DNA from: RGDT01 sp964630925
GTDB lineage: Bacteria > Planctomycetota > Planctomycetia > Gemmatales > Gemmataceae
Assembly: GCA_964630925.1 (NCBI GenBank)
Contig: CAZVZK010000018.1
Location: 37,315-101,314, forward strand
Length of the DNA stretch: 64,000 nt
Direction of reading: 5' to 3'
Shown here: positions 1 to 9,723 of the stretch, piece by piece
Position numbering within the stretch: the stretch's first letter is position 1
How the letters are laid out: every line of letters starts with the position of its first letter
Notes under the pieces: model-generated
The model's input: only the letters and a program-made list of their open reading frames with translations
What the model was told of the DNA's origin: nothing
Database searches by the model: none
Translations under genes and position numbers: made by a program

Positions 1-584
1 CGCACCGCGGGCAGCACGTCGGCCTCGCACTCCCGGCTCCACAGCGAGTACTCGGTCTGCAGCGCCGCGATGGGGTGCACCTTCGCCGCGCGGCGGATGG
101 TGGCCGGAGACGCCTCCGACAGCCCGAGGTGCCGGACCTTGCCGGCCTTGACCAGATCGGCCATCGCGCCGACGGTGTCCTCGATGGGCGTTTTCGGATC
201 GACCCGGTGCTGGTAATAGAGGTCGATGTGATCGACGCCGAGGCGGCGGAGGCTGGCGTCGCAGCACGCGCGGACGTACTCCGGGTCGCCGCGGACGCCG
301 AGGAATTCGCCGGCCGTCCCGCGCACGTTGCCGAACTTGGTGGCGAGGACGACGCCCCCCCGCCGCCCCTCGATGGCCTTGCCGACCAGCTCCTCGTTGC
401 GGCCGACGCCGTACATGTCGGCGGTGTCGAGGAAGTTCCCGCCCGCGTCCAGGTAGCGGCGGATGACCTTGATCGACTCGGCGTCGTCCGTCTGGCCGGG
501 GGTGTAGAACTCGCTCATCCCCATGCAGCCGAGGCCGACGGCCGACACACGCAGCCCGCCCCGTCCCAGCTCACGCTCGGTCAT
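1..584 (-). CDS. Aldo/keto reductase, 3' end outside window
   Basis: Partial gene: 194 codons of the N-terminal part are visible and the C-terminal part runs off the left edge. The protein starts MTERELGRGGLRVSAVGLG and continues with MGMSEFYTPGQTD, typical of the AKR11/13-like 'YajO/general stress' aldo/keto reductases. All four residues of the AKR catalytic tetrad can be seen: Asp53 and Tyr58 (DTADMYG), Lys83 (LATKFG) and His126 (YYQHRVD). The family is cytosolic and reduces aldehydes or ketones with NADPH in a TIM barrel; the substrate cannot be inferred. It is on the same strand as the large lipoprotein gene, which ends 286 bp upstream of this start, so it probably has its own promoter. 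Confidence 0.93.
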   Translation of the reverse strand, partial: MTERELGRGGLRVSAVGLGCMGMSEFYTPGQTDDAESIKVIRRYLDAGGNFLDTADMYGVGRNEELVGKAIEGRRGGVVLATKFGNVRGTAGEFLGVRGDPEYVRACCDASLRRLGVDHIDLYYQHRVDPKTPIEDTVGAMADLVKAGKVRHLGLSEASPATIRRAAKVHPIAALQTEYSLWSRECEADVLPAV

Positions 585-682
585 GGCCTTCGCCTCCCAC
601 AGCGGGCTGGTGGCATTGTAGGCACCGGGCCTCATTCACGCGCCCTGTGCGGGTGTCGTGTCTTCGGGTGGACATGGGGGGC

Positions 683-717
683 CCTGGCTGGGTGTGGTTG
701 GCACCCCCTCAGCCAGG
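683..717. terminator. GC-rich hairpin in the 585-870 gap
   Basis: An 8-bp perfect stem CCTGGCTG (683-690) / CAGCCAGG (710-717) has a possible inner GGTG/CACC extension. It lies downstream of the minus-strand lipoprotein gene, whose stop is at 871, and could help terminate that transcript. There is no clear U-run on the minus strand, so the role is inferred. Confidence 0.3.
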
Positions 718-762
718 CGTCCCCCCTGCTTTTTCCAGTGGATACGCAAACTTGATGCGCAT

Positions 763-810
763 GGGGTCGCCAGAGCCAGACCCCGGCCACCCACGATCCA
801 GACCACCCAC
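763..810 (+). repeat. Dispersed repeat family 2, copy 1
   Basis: The sequence GGGGTCGCCAGAGCCAGACC and what follows to 810 match two copies near 55210-55340, including the downstream CCACCC...CCAGACCAC segment. It sits in the gap between the aldo/keto reductase and the lipoprotein gene and codes for nothing recognisable. The scattered copies suggest an intergenic repeat family. Confidence 0.6.
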
Positions 811-870
811 AGGATGTGCGGGCCCGATCCGTCGCCGGCCCATCGCCGGCCACGGATCGGCATCACCCCG

Positions 871-3800
871 TCACTTCCGCATCCGCGCCCGCGCCAGGGC
901 ATCGGCGATCGCCTTGTCCCCCGGCACGCGCGCCAGCGCCTCCGTGTACGCCGCCACGGCCTCATCGTACCGCTTCTGGGCGTGCTCGGCCCGGCCCAGC
1001 CCCGCGTACGCCGCGTGCTGCTCCTTCGCCAGCTTCGCGTCGCCGATGACCGCCTCGGCGGCGGCCCGATACGCCCGCGCCGCCTCCGCCCACCGCCCGG
1101 CCTTCTCCGACGCCTGGGCCGCGGCGAGCTGCTTGCGATGCTCCGCCACGTTCACCGCAGGCGCCGGCGGCTTCAGCCCGGCCTCCGCCTTGCGCTTGCC
1201 GTCGATGGCCGCCGCGTCGCCCGGCCTCACCTTCAGGGCGTTGTCGAACGCCGCCCGCGCCTCCGCGAACTTGCGCCCGGCCAGGTGCGCCTGGCCCTGC
1301 GTCAGCCACGCCGTGTACAGCCCGGCGCGATACTGGGCGTCCGCCTCGTTGCGGAGCTTCAGCGCCGTCGCGTCGGCCGGGAAGTGCTTGAGAGCCTCGT
1401 TGTACGCCGCCAGCGCCGCGGCGTGATCGCCCTTGACCGTCGCCGAGCGTCCGGCGGCCATCGCCTTGTCGAAGGCCACCTTCTTCGCATCGACGGGCGG
1501 CGGCTTCATCCCGTCCTCCGCCTGACGCTTGCCCTCGGAGGCGAGCCTGTCGCCTGGCTTGTTCGCCAGCGCCTGATCGAACGCGGCCCGGGCCTCGGCG
1601 AACTTGCGGCCCGCGAGCAGCGCCTGCCCCTGCCTGTACGCCGCCTGATACGCCGCCTCACGCTGCGCCGCCTGCGCCTCCGTGCGCAGCTTCGTCGCCG
1701 TCGGGTCGCCGGGGATGAGCTTCAGCGCCTCGGAGTACGCGGCGAGGGCGCCCGCGTGATCGCCCTTCGCCGTCGCCGCGCGTCCGGCGGCCATCGCCTT
1801 GTCGAAGGCCACCTTCTTCGCATCGACGGGCGGCGGCTTCATCCCGTCCTCCGCCTGACGCTTGCCCTCCAGCGCCGGCCGGTCGCCGGGCTTCACGGCC
1901 AGGGCGTTGTCGAACGCGGCCTTGGCCTCCGCGAACTTGCGTCCGCCGAGCAGCGTCTGCCCCTGCCTGTACCACGCCTGATACAGCGTATCCACCGCCG
2001 CCGTGCGCTCCGACAGGGCCGCCTTGTCACCGGGGACCTGCTTGAGCGCCTCGTCGAATTCGCGGACGGCATCGCCGTGCTTGCCGGCCTTCACCAACGC
2101 CCGCGCCGTCGACATCGCCTTTTCATACGCCGCCTTGCGCGGATCGGCCGGCGGCGGCTTCATGCCCTCCAGCGCCTGACGCTTGCCCTCGATGGCCGCC
2201 GTGTCCCCCGGCTTCGCCACGAGGGCGGCGTCGAACGACTTGGCCGCGTCGGCGAACCGCCGCTCCTTGAGCAGCGCCGACCCCTCGCCGTACGCCTTCT
2301 TGTACGCGGCCTCGGCCTTGCCCTTCGTGTCGCGCTCGGTGGCCTCGCGCAACAGCTTCTCCGCGCTGGCGTAGGCCGCCGTCGCCTTGGCGTCGCCCGG
2401 CATCAGGCGCAGCGCCTCCCGGTACGAGAACATCGCGCCCTGGAGGTTGTTCGCCTTCACCGCCGCGGTGCCGGCGTCCATCGCCAGCTGGTAATCCTCC
2501 TGGCGTTTCTTCGCCAGGGGATCGACGGGCGCCGGGATCAGCTTCTCGGCGCTCGCCAGCCCGACCTTCGCCTCGGCGCTCGTCGGGCCCAGCCCCAGCG
2601 CCCGGCGGAAGGCGTCGGCCGCCTCCTTGCCACGCTTCGCCGCCAGGTGCGCGGAGCCCGCCCCGACGAGCTTTGCCACCTCACCCTTGCGCGTCTTCTC
2701 CTCCTGCTCGCGTCTGGCCCGCGCCAGGTCTTCCGTCTGCGCCCGCTCCGCCTTGGCCAGGGCCGCCCCCAGCGCCACATCGCCCGGCGCCAGCGTCAGC
2801 GCCTCGCGGTAGCTCTTCACCGCGCCGGCCCAGTCGCGCTTGCCCTCCGCCGTCTTCGCCAGCGACGCCAGCTCGCTCAGGCGCGCCTTCTTGCGCGAGT
2901 CGGCGTCGCGAGCGGCCCGCTCCGCGTCCTCCTTCCGCTTCTTCGCCTCCTGCGCCGCCCGCAGGCCGTTCGTGGCCACGGGGTCGCCGGGGAACAGCTT
3001 CGCCGCCGCCGTGTACTTGGCGATGGCCGCGTCGAGGCTGCCGGCCTTCACGTCGGCCGCCGCCCCCGTCAGTGCCGTCGTGTAGGCCTCGCGGCTCTTG
3101 CGCTCCGCCAGCTCGGCGTCGGCCCGCTTCTTCGCCTCCTCGGCGAGACGCTTCTTCTCGACATCGGTCTTGGCCTGCGCCGCCGCCAGCGCGTCCTGGG
3201 CGTCGCGCATCAGCCTCGCCGCCTCCGGCGACGCGAGCAGTTTCTGGGCCGCCTGCGCGTCGGCGAGGGCGTCGGCGGGCTTGCCCGCCTTCAGGTCCGC
3301 GGTGCCGTCCTTGATGTATTTGTCGTGCAGCGCCTTGTCGCGCGCCTGCGCCGACTTCTTCCGCTCGGCGTCGGCGGACTGCCGAGCCTGCCGCTCCTTC
3401 TCGACCCGGGCCGCCGCCGACTCGCGTGCCGCCGACTGCGCCGCCAGACGCTTGTCCTCGGCGTCCTTGGCCCTGGCCTTGGCGTCGGCCTCGGCCTGCA
3501 GACGCGCCTTCGCCAGCTCGGCGAACCCGGCCTCGTTCGGCTTCATGCGCGTCGAGCTCTGCAGGAGCCGCGCCGCCGAGGCGTTGTCGCCCTTCGCGGA
3601 GGCCATCTTCGCCTGGGCCTGGAGCTGATCCGCGGCCTTCTCGCGCCGCGCCTGCACCTCTCGCTTCTGCGCCTCGGTGCGCGTCTTGGCGTCGGCCTCC
3701 GCCTTCGCCTTGACCAGCGCCGACTGGATCGCCAGCTCCTGCTGCCGCTTCTTCGCCGCCTCCTGCACCAGCGCCAGCTTGGCCGTCTCCGCGCGGCGGT

Positions 3801-6192
3801 CCTCGTCGAACTTCTTCAGCCGCTCCCTCTTCTCCGCCTCCTGCTTGATCGCCAGCAGCGCGGAGTTTTCCGGCGCCGCCTTCAGCGCCGCCGTCGCCCT
3901 CGCCGCGGCGGCCCTGGGGTCCTTCGCCAGCAGCGTGCGCGCCTCCGTGACGGCCTTGTCCGTGGCCGCCGCCTGCTTGGCCACGGCCTCGCGCTCGGAC
4001 GGCTTGGCGCCGAGCTGCTTCGCCACCTCGCCCAGCCGCATCTTCAGCTCGTCGTGGTTGGCCGCGACGATGGACGCCGAGCCCGTCCGCGTGTTCGTCT
4101 GCGCGTCGATGACGTGCGAATCCATCTTCAGGCTGCCGGCCGTCAACGCGGTGAACGTGAAGTACCGCGCGCCGATCGACTCGGCGAGGCAGCGCCGTGA
4201 CACGGGGTCATTCAGCACGTCGGCGACGGTGAGGTTGAGCCGGCCCATGTACCAGCTCAGCTCGCCGCGGTCCACCATCTCGTACTGCCCGGCGAAGTAC
4301 GACGCGAGCTGGTCCGCGAGGAGGTCGGTGGCCCGCGGCGGCACGAGGTCCGCCCGCCCCGGCACGAAGCCGAACACCACCATCCGCGGACGCAGCGCCA
4401 CGGCCACCGGCACCGGGGAGGCCACGGGCGCGAACGCCGGCGTGGGCACGAACGCCACCGGCGGAGGGGGCGGGGCGTAGGTGCGGCAGTTGTCGAGGCG
4501 GACGGTCAGCTCACGGCGCGGCCCGCCCAGCGTGAGCGCCAGCGAGAAGTGCCGCTGCGCCTCGGCATACTGGCCCCGCCGATACAGGTCGTCGCCCAGG
4601 CTCAGGGACAGGGCGAACATCCGATTCCGCCGCGGGTCGTCGCGCCGCAGCACGATGGCCAGCGCCGGCGGAGGCGGCGGAGGGGCCGCATCCACGATCA
4701 GCAGCGGGGGCAGCCGTGACGGGGCCAGGTCGGTGACCACCACGGTGCCCAGCACGGGCGGGCGCGGCGAGTAGGTGACGACGACCACCGGGGGCGGCGG
4801 GGCGCCGACGACGATCACCGGGGCCGGGGGCGGCGGCGGGATCGTCTCCAGTGGCTTGTCCGAGATGGGCGGCACCGCCGCGTAGGCCGCGATGAGCCTC
4901 TCCTCGTACGCCGCCTTGGCCGCGTCGTCCATCTGGAGCATGACGGCGAGGTCCTTCAGCCTCGGCGTCAGCTTCTCCATCGTGGGCGCGGAGACGCGGG
5001 CCGTCTGAACGATGACGCCGGTGGACATCTCGACCAGGCGGGCGTTGGCCGTCACGCCGCCCAGCGGCGTGATGCTGCCGACGACGAGGTAACGCACCTT
5101 GGCCAGCCGCCCCAGCTCACGCCGGCCGGCGCCGGCCTCGAACAGGTCGCTCTGCTCCAGCTTCAGCTCCTCGGCGACCTTGGACAGCATGCCGCGTTCG
5201 ACGATGTCGTAGCGCGGGCGGAAGTGGGGCAGGAGCGTCTCGGCGACGCTGACGCCGGCTGCGGGCAGGCCAACGTCGCCACGCACCTCGAAGTCGGCGA
5301 CGGTCAGGCGGTCGCGGCGCCGCCCCATCAGCAGGGACAGCTCGTCGATCTCCTGGCGGATCTGCAGCGTGTCCCACCGCGCCTGCGCCGCCTTGAGGCG
5401 CGTCAGGGCCTGCTCCAACGTCACCGGGTCGCGGCGCCACTCGGATGCCTGCTTGCGGTTCTCGTCGTAGGCCGCCAGACGCGCACGCAGGTCCGTGAGC
5501 TTCGCCTCGGCCCGGTCATCGGGCGCGAGCGCCTGCGCCTGCTCCAGGGCGACCGCCGCCGCACGCAGGTTGCCGTCGCGTTCGGCGGCGTCGGCGTCGG
5601 CCTTGAGCGTGGCGCAGCGGGCCGCCTTGTTGTCGTCGCCGGCGGTGACCTCGGCCTCGGCCTGCTGCTGGAGGCGCGACAGCACGTCCGCCGCGTCGCC
5701 CCCGCCGTACTGGCCCAGGGCCTCGTTGGCGAGCTTGGCCGCCTCCGCCGGCTTGCCGTCATCGAGGACGGCCCTCACGTCGCGGGCCGCCTTGTCGGCG
5801 GCCTCGTTCTGCGCCAGGATGAGGCGGACCTTGTCGATCTCGCGCTGCACCGTGCCGGTGTCCTTGAGCGCCTGCGCCTCCTCCAGGGCCTTGAGCGAGT
5901 CGGCATACTCCTTCTTCGCCAGGTATTCGATGGCGCGGAACAGCGCCGCCTCGTACCGCTCGTCCTTCGTCATCTCGGGCAGCGTCGCGGTGACGCCGTC
6001 GCCCACGGGCGGGAGCGGGTCGCCCTTGCCGCCGTCCTTGTCCCTCAAGTCCTTGAGGCCGACGCCGATGGGGTCGATGGCGTCCTTCTTCCCTCCCCCA
6101 TCAATGACGCCGCGGGGGTCGGGGCTGCCGCGGTCGGCGCAGCCGACGGCGGCGATGGAGACGAGGAGGACGCACAGGCAGATCCGTTGCAT
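871..6192 (-). CDS. Giant lipoprotein: two CsgG-like domains and long TPR-repeat tail
   Basis: A 1773-residue protein. The start is placed at ATG 6192 because it opens MQRICLCVLLVSIAAVGC, a short lipoprotein signal with the lipobox Cys at residue 18; an upstream in-frame ATG at 6237 would bury this signal. A GGAG lies about 9 nt upstream of 6192. After a TPR-like N-terminal part, a CsgG/FlgO-like module follows (RLTVADFEVRGDVGLPAAG... to ...ARLVEMSTGVIVQTARV), and after a Pro-rich linker a second one (MVVFGFVPGRADLVPPRATD... to ...HVIDAQTNTRTGSAS). Then comes an Ala/Lys/Glu-rich coiled-coil region and about ten degenerate TPR units (GKFAEARAAFDNALAVKPGD type). The last units repeat with a period near 111 residues and are almost identical at DNA level. 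Probably an outer-membrane or periplasmic scaffold; the partner is unknown. It follows the CHAT gene by 79 bp. Confidence 0.85.
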   Translation of the reverse strand: MQRICLCVLLVSIAAVGCADRGSPDPRGVIDGGGKKDAIDPIGVGLKDLRDKDGGKGDPLPPVGDGVTATLPEMTKDERYEAALFRAIEYLAKKEYADSLKALEEAQALKDTGTVQREIDKVRLILAQNEAADKAARDVRAVLDDGKPAEAAKLANEALGQYGGGDAADVLSRLQQQAEAEVTAGDDNKAARCATLKADADAAERDGNLRAAAVALEQAQALAPDDRAEAKLTDLRARLAAYDENRKQASEWRRDPVTLEQALTRLKAAQARWDTLQIRQEIDELSLLMGRRRDRLTVADFEVRGDVGLPAAGVSVAETLLPHFRPRYDIVERGMLSKVAEELKLEQSDLFEAGAGRRELGRLAKVRYLVVGSITPLGGVTANARLVEMSTGVIVQTARVSAPTMEKLTPRLKDLAVMLQMDDAAKAAYEERLIAAYAAVPPISDKPLETIPPPPPAPVIVVGAPPPPVVVVTYSPRPPVLGTVVVTDLAPSRLPPLLIVDAAPPPPPPALAIVLRRDDPRRNRMFALSLSLGDDLYRRGQYAEAQRHFSLALTLGGPRRELTVRLDNCRTYAPPPPPVAFVPTPAFAPVASPVPVAVALRPRMVVFGFVPGRADLVPPRATDLLADQLASYFAGQYEMVDRGELSWYMGRLNLTVADVLNDPVSRRCLAESIGARYFTFTALTAGSLKMDSHVIDAQTNTRTGSASIVAANHDELKMRLGEVAKQLGAKPSEREAVAKQAAATDKAVTEARTLLAKDPRAAAARATAALKAAPENSALLAIKQEAEKRERLKKFDEDRRAETAKLALVQEAAKKRQQELAIQSALVKAKAEADAKTRTEAQKREVQARREKAADQLQAQAKMASAKGDNASAARLLQSSTRMKPNEAGFAELAKARLQAEADAKARAKDAEDKRLAAQSAARESAAARVEKERQARQSADAERKKSAQARDKALHDKYIKDGTADLKAGKPADALADAQAAQKLLASPEAARLMRDAQDALAAAQAKTDVEKKRLAEEAKKRADAELAERKSREAYTTALTGAAADVKAGSLDAAIAKYTAAAKLFPGDPVATNGLRAAQEAKKRKEDAERAARDADSRKKARLSELASLAKTAEGKRDWAGAVKSYREALTLAPGDVALGAALAKAERAQTEDLARARREQEEKTRKGEVAKLVGAGSAHLAAKRGKEAADAFRRALGLGPTSAEAKVGLASAEKLIPAPVDPLAKKRQEDYQLAMDAGTAAVKANNLQGAMFSYREALRLMPGDAKATAAYASAEKLLREATERDTKGKAEAAYKKAYGEGSALLKERRFADAAKSFDAALVAKPGDTAAIEGKRQALEGMKPPPADPRKAAYEKAMSTARALVKAGKHGDAVREFDEALKQVPGDKAALSERTAAVDTLYQAWYRQGQTLLGGRKFAEAKAAFDNALAVKPGDRPALEGKRQAEDGMKPPPVDAKKVAFDKAMAAGRAATAKGDHAGALAAYSEALKLIPGDPTATKLRTEAQAAQREAAYQAAYRQGQALLAGRKFAEARAAFDQALANKPGDRLASEGKRQAEDGMKPPPVDAKKVAFDKAMAAGRSATVKGDHAAALAAYNEALKHFPADATALKLRNEADAQYRAGLYTAWLTQGQAHLAGRKFAEARAAFDNALKVRPGDAAAIDGKRKAEAGLKPPAPAVNVAEHRKQLAAAQASEKAGRWAEAARAYRAAAEAVIGDAKLAKEQHAAYAGLGRAEHAQKRYDEAVAAYTEALARVPGDKAIADALARARMRK

Positions 6193-6271
6193 TGTCGGAG
6201 GCTCCGGCGGGCGCGGGTTCCTTGGAGGCGAACGCATTCTAACCGGATGGTTGCGCGCGGGGCAAGGGCCG

Positions 6272-9200
6272 TCAGCGCCATTCGCCGGAGAGGACGAAGG
6301 ACGCCCAGTAGTACGGCGGGGCGCGGCGCTCGTCCTTGACCGGCTCCAGCTCCGCCACGGTGCCGCGGGCCACGCCGCGTTTGACGCCCTCGCGCAGCAT
6401 CGCGATCTGCGCCCGCCGCAGGGCCTCGGCCAGCGTCACGGGGCCCCGGGCGTCCCACGCCGCCTTGTAGAAGTCCCCCATGAGCGCCTGCGTGGCCCTG
6501 TCGTCCACACCCCACAGCGAGGCGACGACGCTGCGGGCGCCGGCCACGGCGAAGGCGCGCTGCATGCCGAGGATGCCCTCGCCGCCGGCCACCTCGCCCA
6601 GCCCCGTCTCGCAGGCGCTCAGGACGGCCAGCTCCAGCCTCGTCAGGTCCATCTCGGACACCTCCAACGCGGTCAGGATGCCGTCCTCCGCCCCGGCGCG
6701 CGGGGCGACGTTCGCCCCGGCGAGGACGACGCCGGAGAGGAGCAGCGGGTGCCACCCGCGCTCGCCGTCGCCGGCGGGGACCGTCTTGCCGGCGAAATAG
6801 CCGTGGGTCGCCAGGTGGGCATACCGCGCCTTCCCCAGCGCGGCGTGGACCGCCTCCTTGGTGGCCTTCGTCTCCCCGAGCGCCGTCACCGCCCCGCCCT
6901 TGAACAGGCCCCGGAACGACTTCTCCACTGCGGCCGCCTCTGGCCCCGTGGCGGGCAACGCCTCCCAGGCAGGCCTCCCTGGCGGGACGGCCCGCCCACC
7001 GGCGGCCGCCTTCCCCCCGGCGGACAGGTCGTAATCCACGCCGCCGACCACGAGGAGTGAGGGGTCGAGGCGGCCCGCCGGCTTCTCGCCAGGCAGGGCC
7101 TGCGGCACCGGCACCGTGGCGAGGGCCACATCCTCGATGAGGTAGCTGCCGGCCTTCCTGCCGGGCAGGGCGGCGAACGGCACCGTCCCCAGCACGCCGT
7201 CGGGCGAGATGAGGACCGTCGTCGCCCCGCCGAGGTGCCTCTCCAGCGGCGCCCAGATGAGGCGGTGCATCGTGAGGGCCGCCTCACGACCGCGGCGGCG
7301 GGCGACGATCTCGCGGCGCCAGTCGAGGGCGGCCTTCGCCACGGCCTCCGCCTTCCCGAGGGGGATCCGCACGGGCTGCCGGCCGCGGCGGAGGACGAAC
7401 GCCGTCAGCCCATCCACCGGCCGGCGTCGCGCCGCGTGTCGCGTGTGGAAGACGTAATCCACGAGGGCCACGCCCGGCGGCAGGGCGTCGGCCAGCTCGG
7501 CCGGGGTGGGCGGGCGGCGGCCCTTGCGGAACGCGGCGGAGAGGGCCGACAGCTCGGCCTCCAGACGCTCCTTCTCGGCCGACAGACGCTCCGTGGACGC
7601 GGCCGGCGTAGCCCTTCCGGCCGAGCCCAGCATTCCCGCCGCCAGCTCGGCGCTGACCCTGCGGAGGCGGGCCACCAGGGGTGCCGTCTCGGCCGCGCCG
7701 GCCGCCGAGGCGTAAAGCCGGCGCAGGCGGGCGGCCTGGAAGCCCGCCCCCTTGAGGGACAGCGCGTGCGGGTAGGCCGAGAGCGGCGGCTCATCGGCGA
7801 GCGACAGGCGCAGGCCGAGGGCCACGCGCGAGCGCCCCAGCGCGGCGAGCTGCTGCCGCTCGCTCTGGATGACGGCGGCCGCCTCGTGGTTGGCGGCCAG
7901 CACGCGCAGGGCCTCCTCGGCGAGGGGCAAGGCGGCGGAGTGACGGGGCCTCAGGGCGTGCAGGGAGGCCAGGTTCGTGAGGCAGTGGGCGTATCGCGGG
8001 TGGCGTCGGCCCTGCGTCCCCGCGGTGATCTCCAGCGCGAGGGTCAGCGCGTGGAGCGCTCCGTCGCCGTCCCCCATCTCGATGAGGAAGACGCCCGTGC
8101 TGTCGAGGAGGGCCGCCGTGTACGGGCTGTCGCGGCCGTACACGCGCAGGCCCAGCCCCAGCGCCTTCTCGAACAGGGGCAGCGCCTTCTCCTTCTCCCC
8201 CATGCGTCGGTGGAGGGCGGCCAGGGAGTGCAGGCTGTTCACGGTCATCGGGTGCGCCTCGCCGAACGCCTCCTTGCGGATGTCGAGTGCCTCGCGCGTC
8301 GCGGCGAGGGCGTCCGCGTGCCTGCCCATCTGGGCGAGGAGGACGCCGAGGGCCGCGAGCGTCATGGCGTGTTCCGGGTGCCGGGGGCCGCGGGCCTCCC
8401 GGACGATGGCGGCGGCGCGGCGCAGCAGAGGCAGGGCCGTGGCGTGGTCGTCCATCTGCATGTGCAGGTCGCCGAGGGCGGCGAGGGTCGCCGCGTAGCG
8501 CGGGTGCTTCTCCCCTGCCGACTGGCCCGTGACCTCCAGGGCCTGCCTCAACAAGGGGAGGGCGGCGGCGTAGTCGCCGGCCTGCTGATGCAGCAGGCCG
8601 AGAGAATGCAGGCTGGTGGCGTAGTCGAGGTGCTTCTCGCCCACGGCCTGCTTGCGGGCGTCGGCCACGCCGGCCAGGACCTTCAGGGCGTCGGCGTACC
8701 GGCCGGCGATGCGGTAGGTCTCGCCGAGGGCCCACGTCGCGTCCAGCGTGGAGCGGTGGCGCTCGCCGAGGGTGCGTGCCCACAGGTCCCGCGCCTCCGT
8801 AAACAGGCGGATGGCCTTCGCGTAGCCGCCCGCCTCGCGTTCGGCCTCGGCGTAGCGCACGAGGAGGATGGCGTGGCCCGGCTGGCCGTCCACCCCCGCC
8901 GCCCGGCGGGCCGCCACGGCGCGGCGGAAGAACGCCCGCATCAGGTCGGCTTGCCCGGCCTCCCCCAGCCAGCGGCCCAGCAACAGGCAGCACTCGGCGA
9001 CGTCGGGGTGGTCCTCGCCGAGCAGCTCGACGCGCAGGGCGAGGGCCTTCTGCATGCCGGTGATGGCCTCGGCGCGGCGGCCCAGCCTGTCGTGGAGGTG
9101 GGCGACGTTGTAGAGGCTGTTGGCGTAGTGGGGGTGCTTCTCCCCGACCGTGAGCTGCCGCAGGGCGAGGGCCTTGAGGTAGGAGGCCATCGCCTCGTCG

Positions 9201-9664
9201 AGCTTGCCCTCGTCCGCGAGGGCGACGCCCTTGACGTTGAGGCGGGTGGCCTCGCGGATCATGTCGCGCTTGGCCAGCAGGGGCGCCTCGTTGGTGCGGG
9301 CCAGCCAGAGGGCATCGACGGCGAGGTGGTGGCCCGGCTTGTGGAGACGCGCCCACACGGCCGCCTCCTGGCGCCACAGGGCGGCGGCCTTCGCGGACTC
9401 GCCGCGCGCCTCCTCGCGGCGGGCGACGCCGGCGAGCCAGGAGGCCGTCGTGGTGTGGTGCTCCCCGTACACCTCGCGCGAAAGGGCGAGGGCGCGGCGC
9501 GCCGCCGGCAGCCCGGCGGTGAACTTCCCCTGCTTGCGCAGGGCCGACACCTCGGCGCTGGCCTCCGCGAGCCGCTTCCGCTTCTCCATCTGCCCCGCGG
9601 TGAACGGGGCCGGCGGCGCCGCGCCGAGAGCCACGCCCGCCAGGATGAACACGACAACGCGCAT
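6272..9664 (-). CDS. Secreted TPR-CHAT protein (caspase-like protease fold)
   Basis: 1130 residues, opening with the signal-like MRVVVFILAGVALGAAPPA. About twelve kinesin-light-chain-type TPRs of 42 residues fill roughly residues 30-600 (for example GEKHPHYANSLYNVAHLHDR, ALALRQLTVGEKHP). A linker follows, then a C-terminal CHAT domain from about residue 780. The CHAT catalytic pair is present: His954 in HLATHGYF and Cys1018 in VLSACETGLGE, followed by GEGILGMQRAFAVAGARSVV. CHAT proteins are clan CD cysteine peptidases related to separase and caspases; intact His and Cys suggest activity. A signal peptide implies an envelope location, unlike cytosolic TPR-CHAT defence proteases. Neighbours on the same strand are an exported LEER protein upstream (59 bp) and the CsgG-like lipoprotein downstream (79 bp), a likely operon. 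Substrate unknown. Confidence 0.9.
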   Translation of the reverse strand: MRVVVFILAGVALGAAPPAPFTAGQMEKRKRLAEASAEVSALRKQGKFTAGLPAARRALALSREVYGEHHTTTASWLAGVARREEARGESAKAAALWRQEAAVWARLHKPGHHLAVDALWLARTNEAPLLAKRDMIREATRLNVKGVALADEGKLDEAMASYLKALALRQLTVGEKHPHYANSLYNVAHLHDRLGRRAEAITGMQKALALRVELLGEDHPDVAECCLLLGRWLGEAGQADLMRAFFRRAVAARRAAGVDGQPGHAILLVRYAEAEREAGGYAKAIRLFTEARDLWARTLGERHRSTLDATWALGETYRIAGRYADALKVLAGVADARKQAVGEKHLDYATSLHSLGLLHQQAGDYAAALPLLRQALEVTGQSAGEKHPRYAATLAALGDLHMQMDDHATALPLLRRAAAIVREARGPRHPEHAMTLAALGVLLAQMGRHADALAATREALDIRKEAFGEAHPMTVNSLHSLAALHRRMGEKEKALPLFEKALGLGLRVYGRDSPYTAALLDSTGVFLIEMGDGDGALHALTLALEITAGTQGRRHPRYAHCLTNLASLHALRPRHSAALPLAEEALRVLAANHEAAAVIQSERQQLAALGRSRVALGLRLSLADEPPLSAYPHALSLKGAGFQAARLRRLYASAAGAAETAPLVARLRRVSAELAAGMLGSAGRATPAASTERLSAEKERLEAELSALSAAFRKGRRPPTPAELADALPPGVALVDYVFHTRHAARRRPVDGLTAFVLRRGRQPVRIPLGKAEAVAKAALDWRREIVARRRGREAALTMHRLIWAPLERHLGGATTVLISPDGVLGTVPFAALPGRKAGSYLIEDVALATVPVPQALPGEKPAGRLDPSLLVVGGVDYDLSAGGKAAAGGRAVPPGRPAWEALPATGPEAAAVEKSFRGLFKGGAVTALGETKATKEAVHAALGKARYAHLATHGYFAGKTVPAGDGERGWHPLLLSGVVLAGANVAPRAGAEDGILTALEVSEMDLTRLELAVLSACETGLGEVAGGEGILGMQRAFAVAGARSVVASLWGVDDRATQALMGDFYKAAWDARGPVTLAEALRRAQIAMLREGVKRGVARGTVAELEPVKDERRAPPYYWASFVLSGEWR

Positions 9665-9723
9665 GAGCGATCCCCCGAGTGCCCGCCGCGATGATACCCC
9701 GCGGCGGGCCCGGGAGGAAGGGC

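Noticed and set aside
658..4200. A 1180-codon open frame on the plus strand
   Set aside because: It is antisense to the TPR lipoprotein and consists of Arg/Leu-rich sequence without motifs; such shadows are common in GC-rich DNA with G/C third positions.
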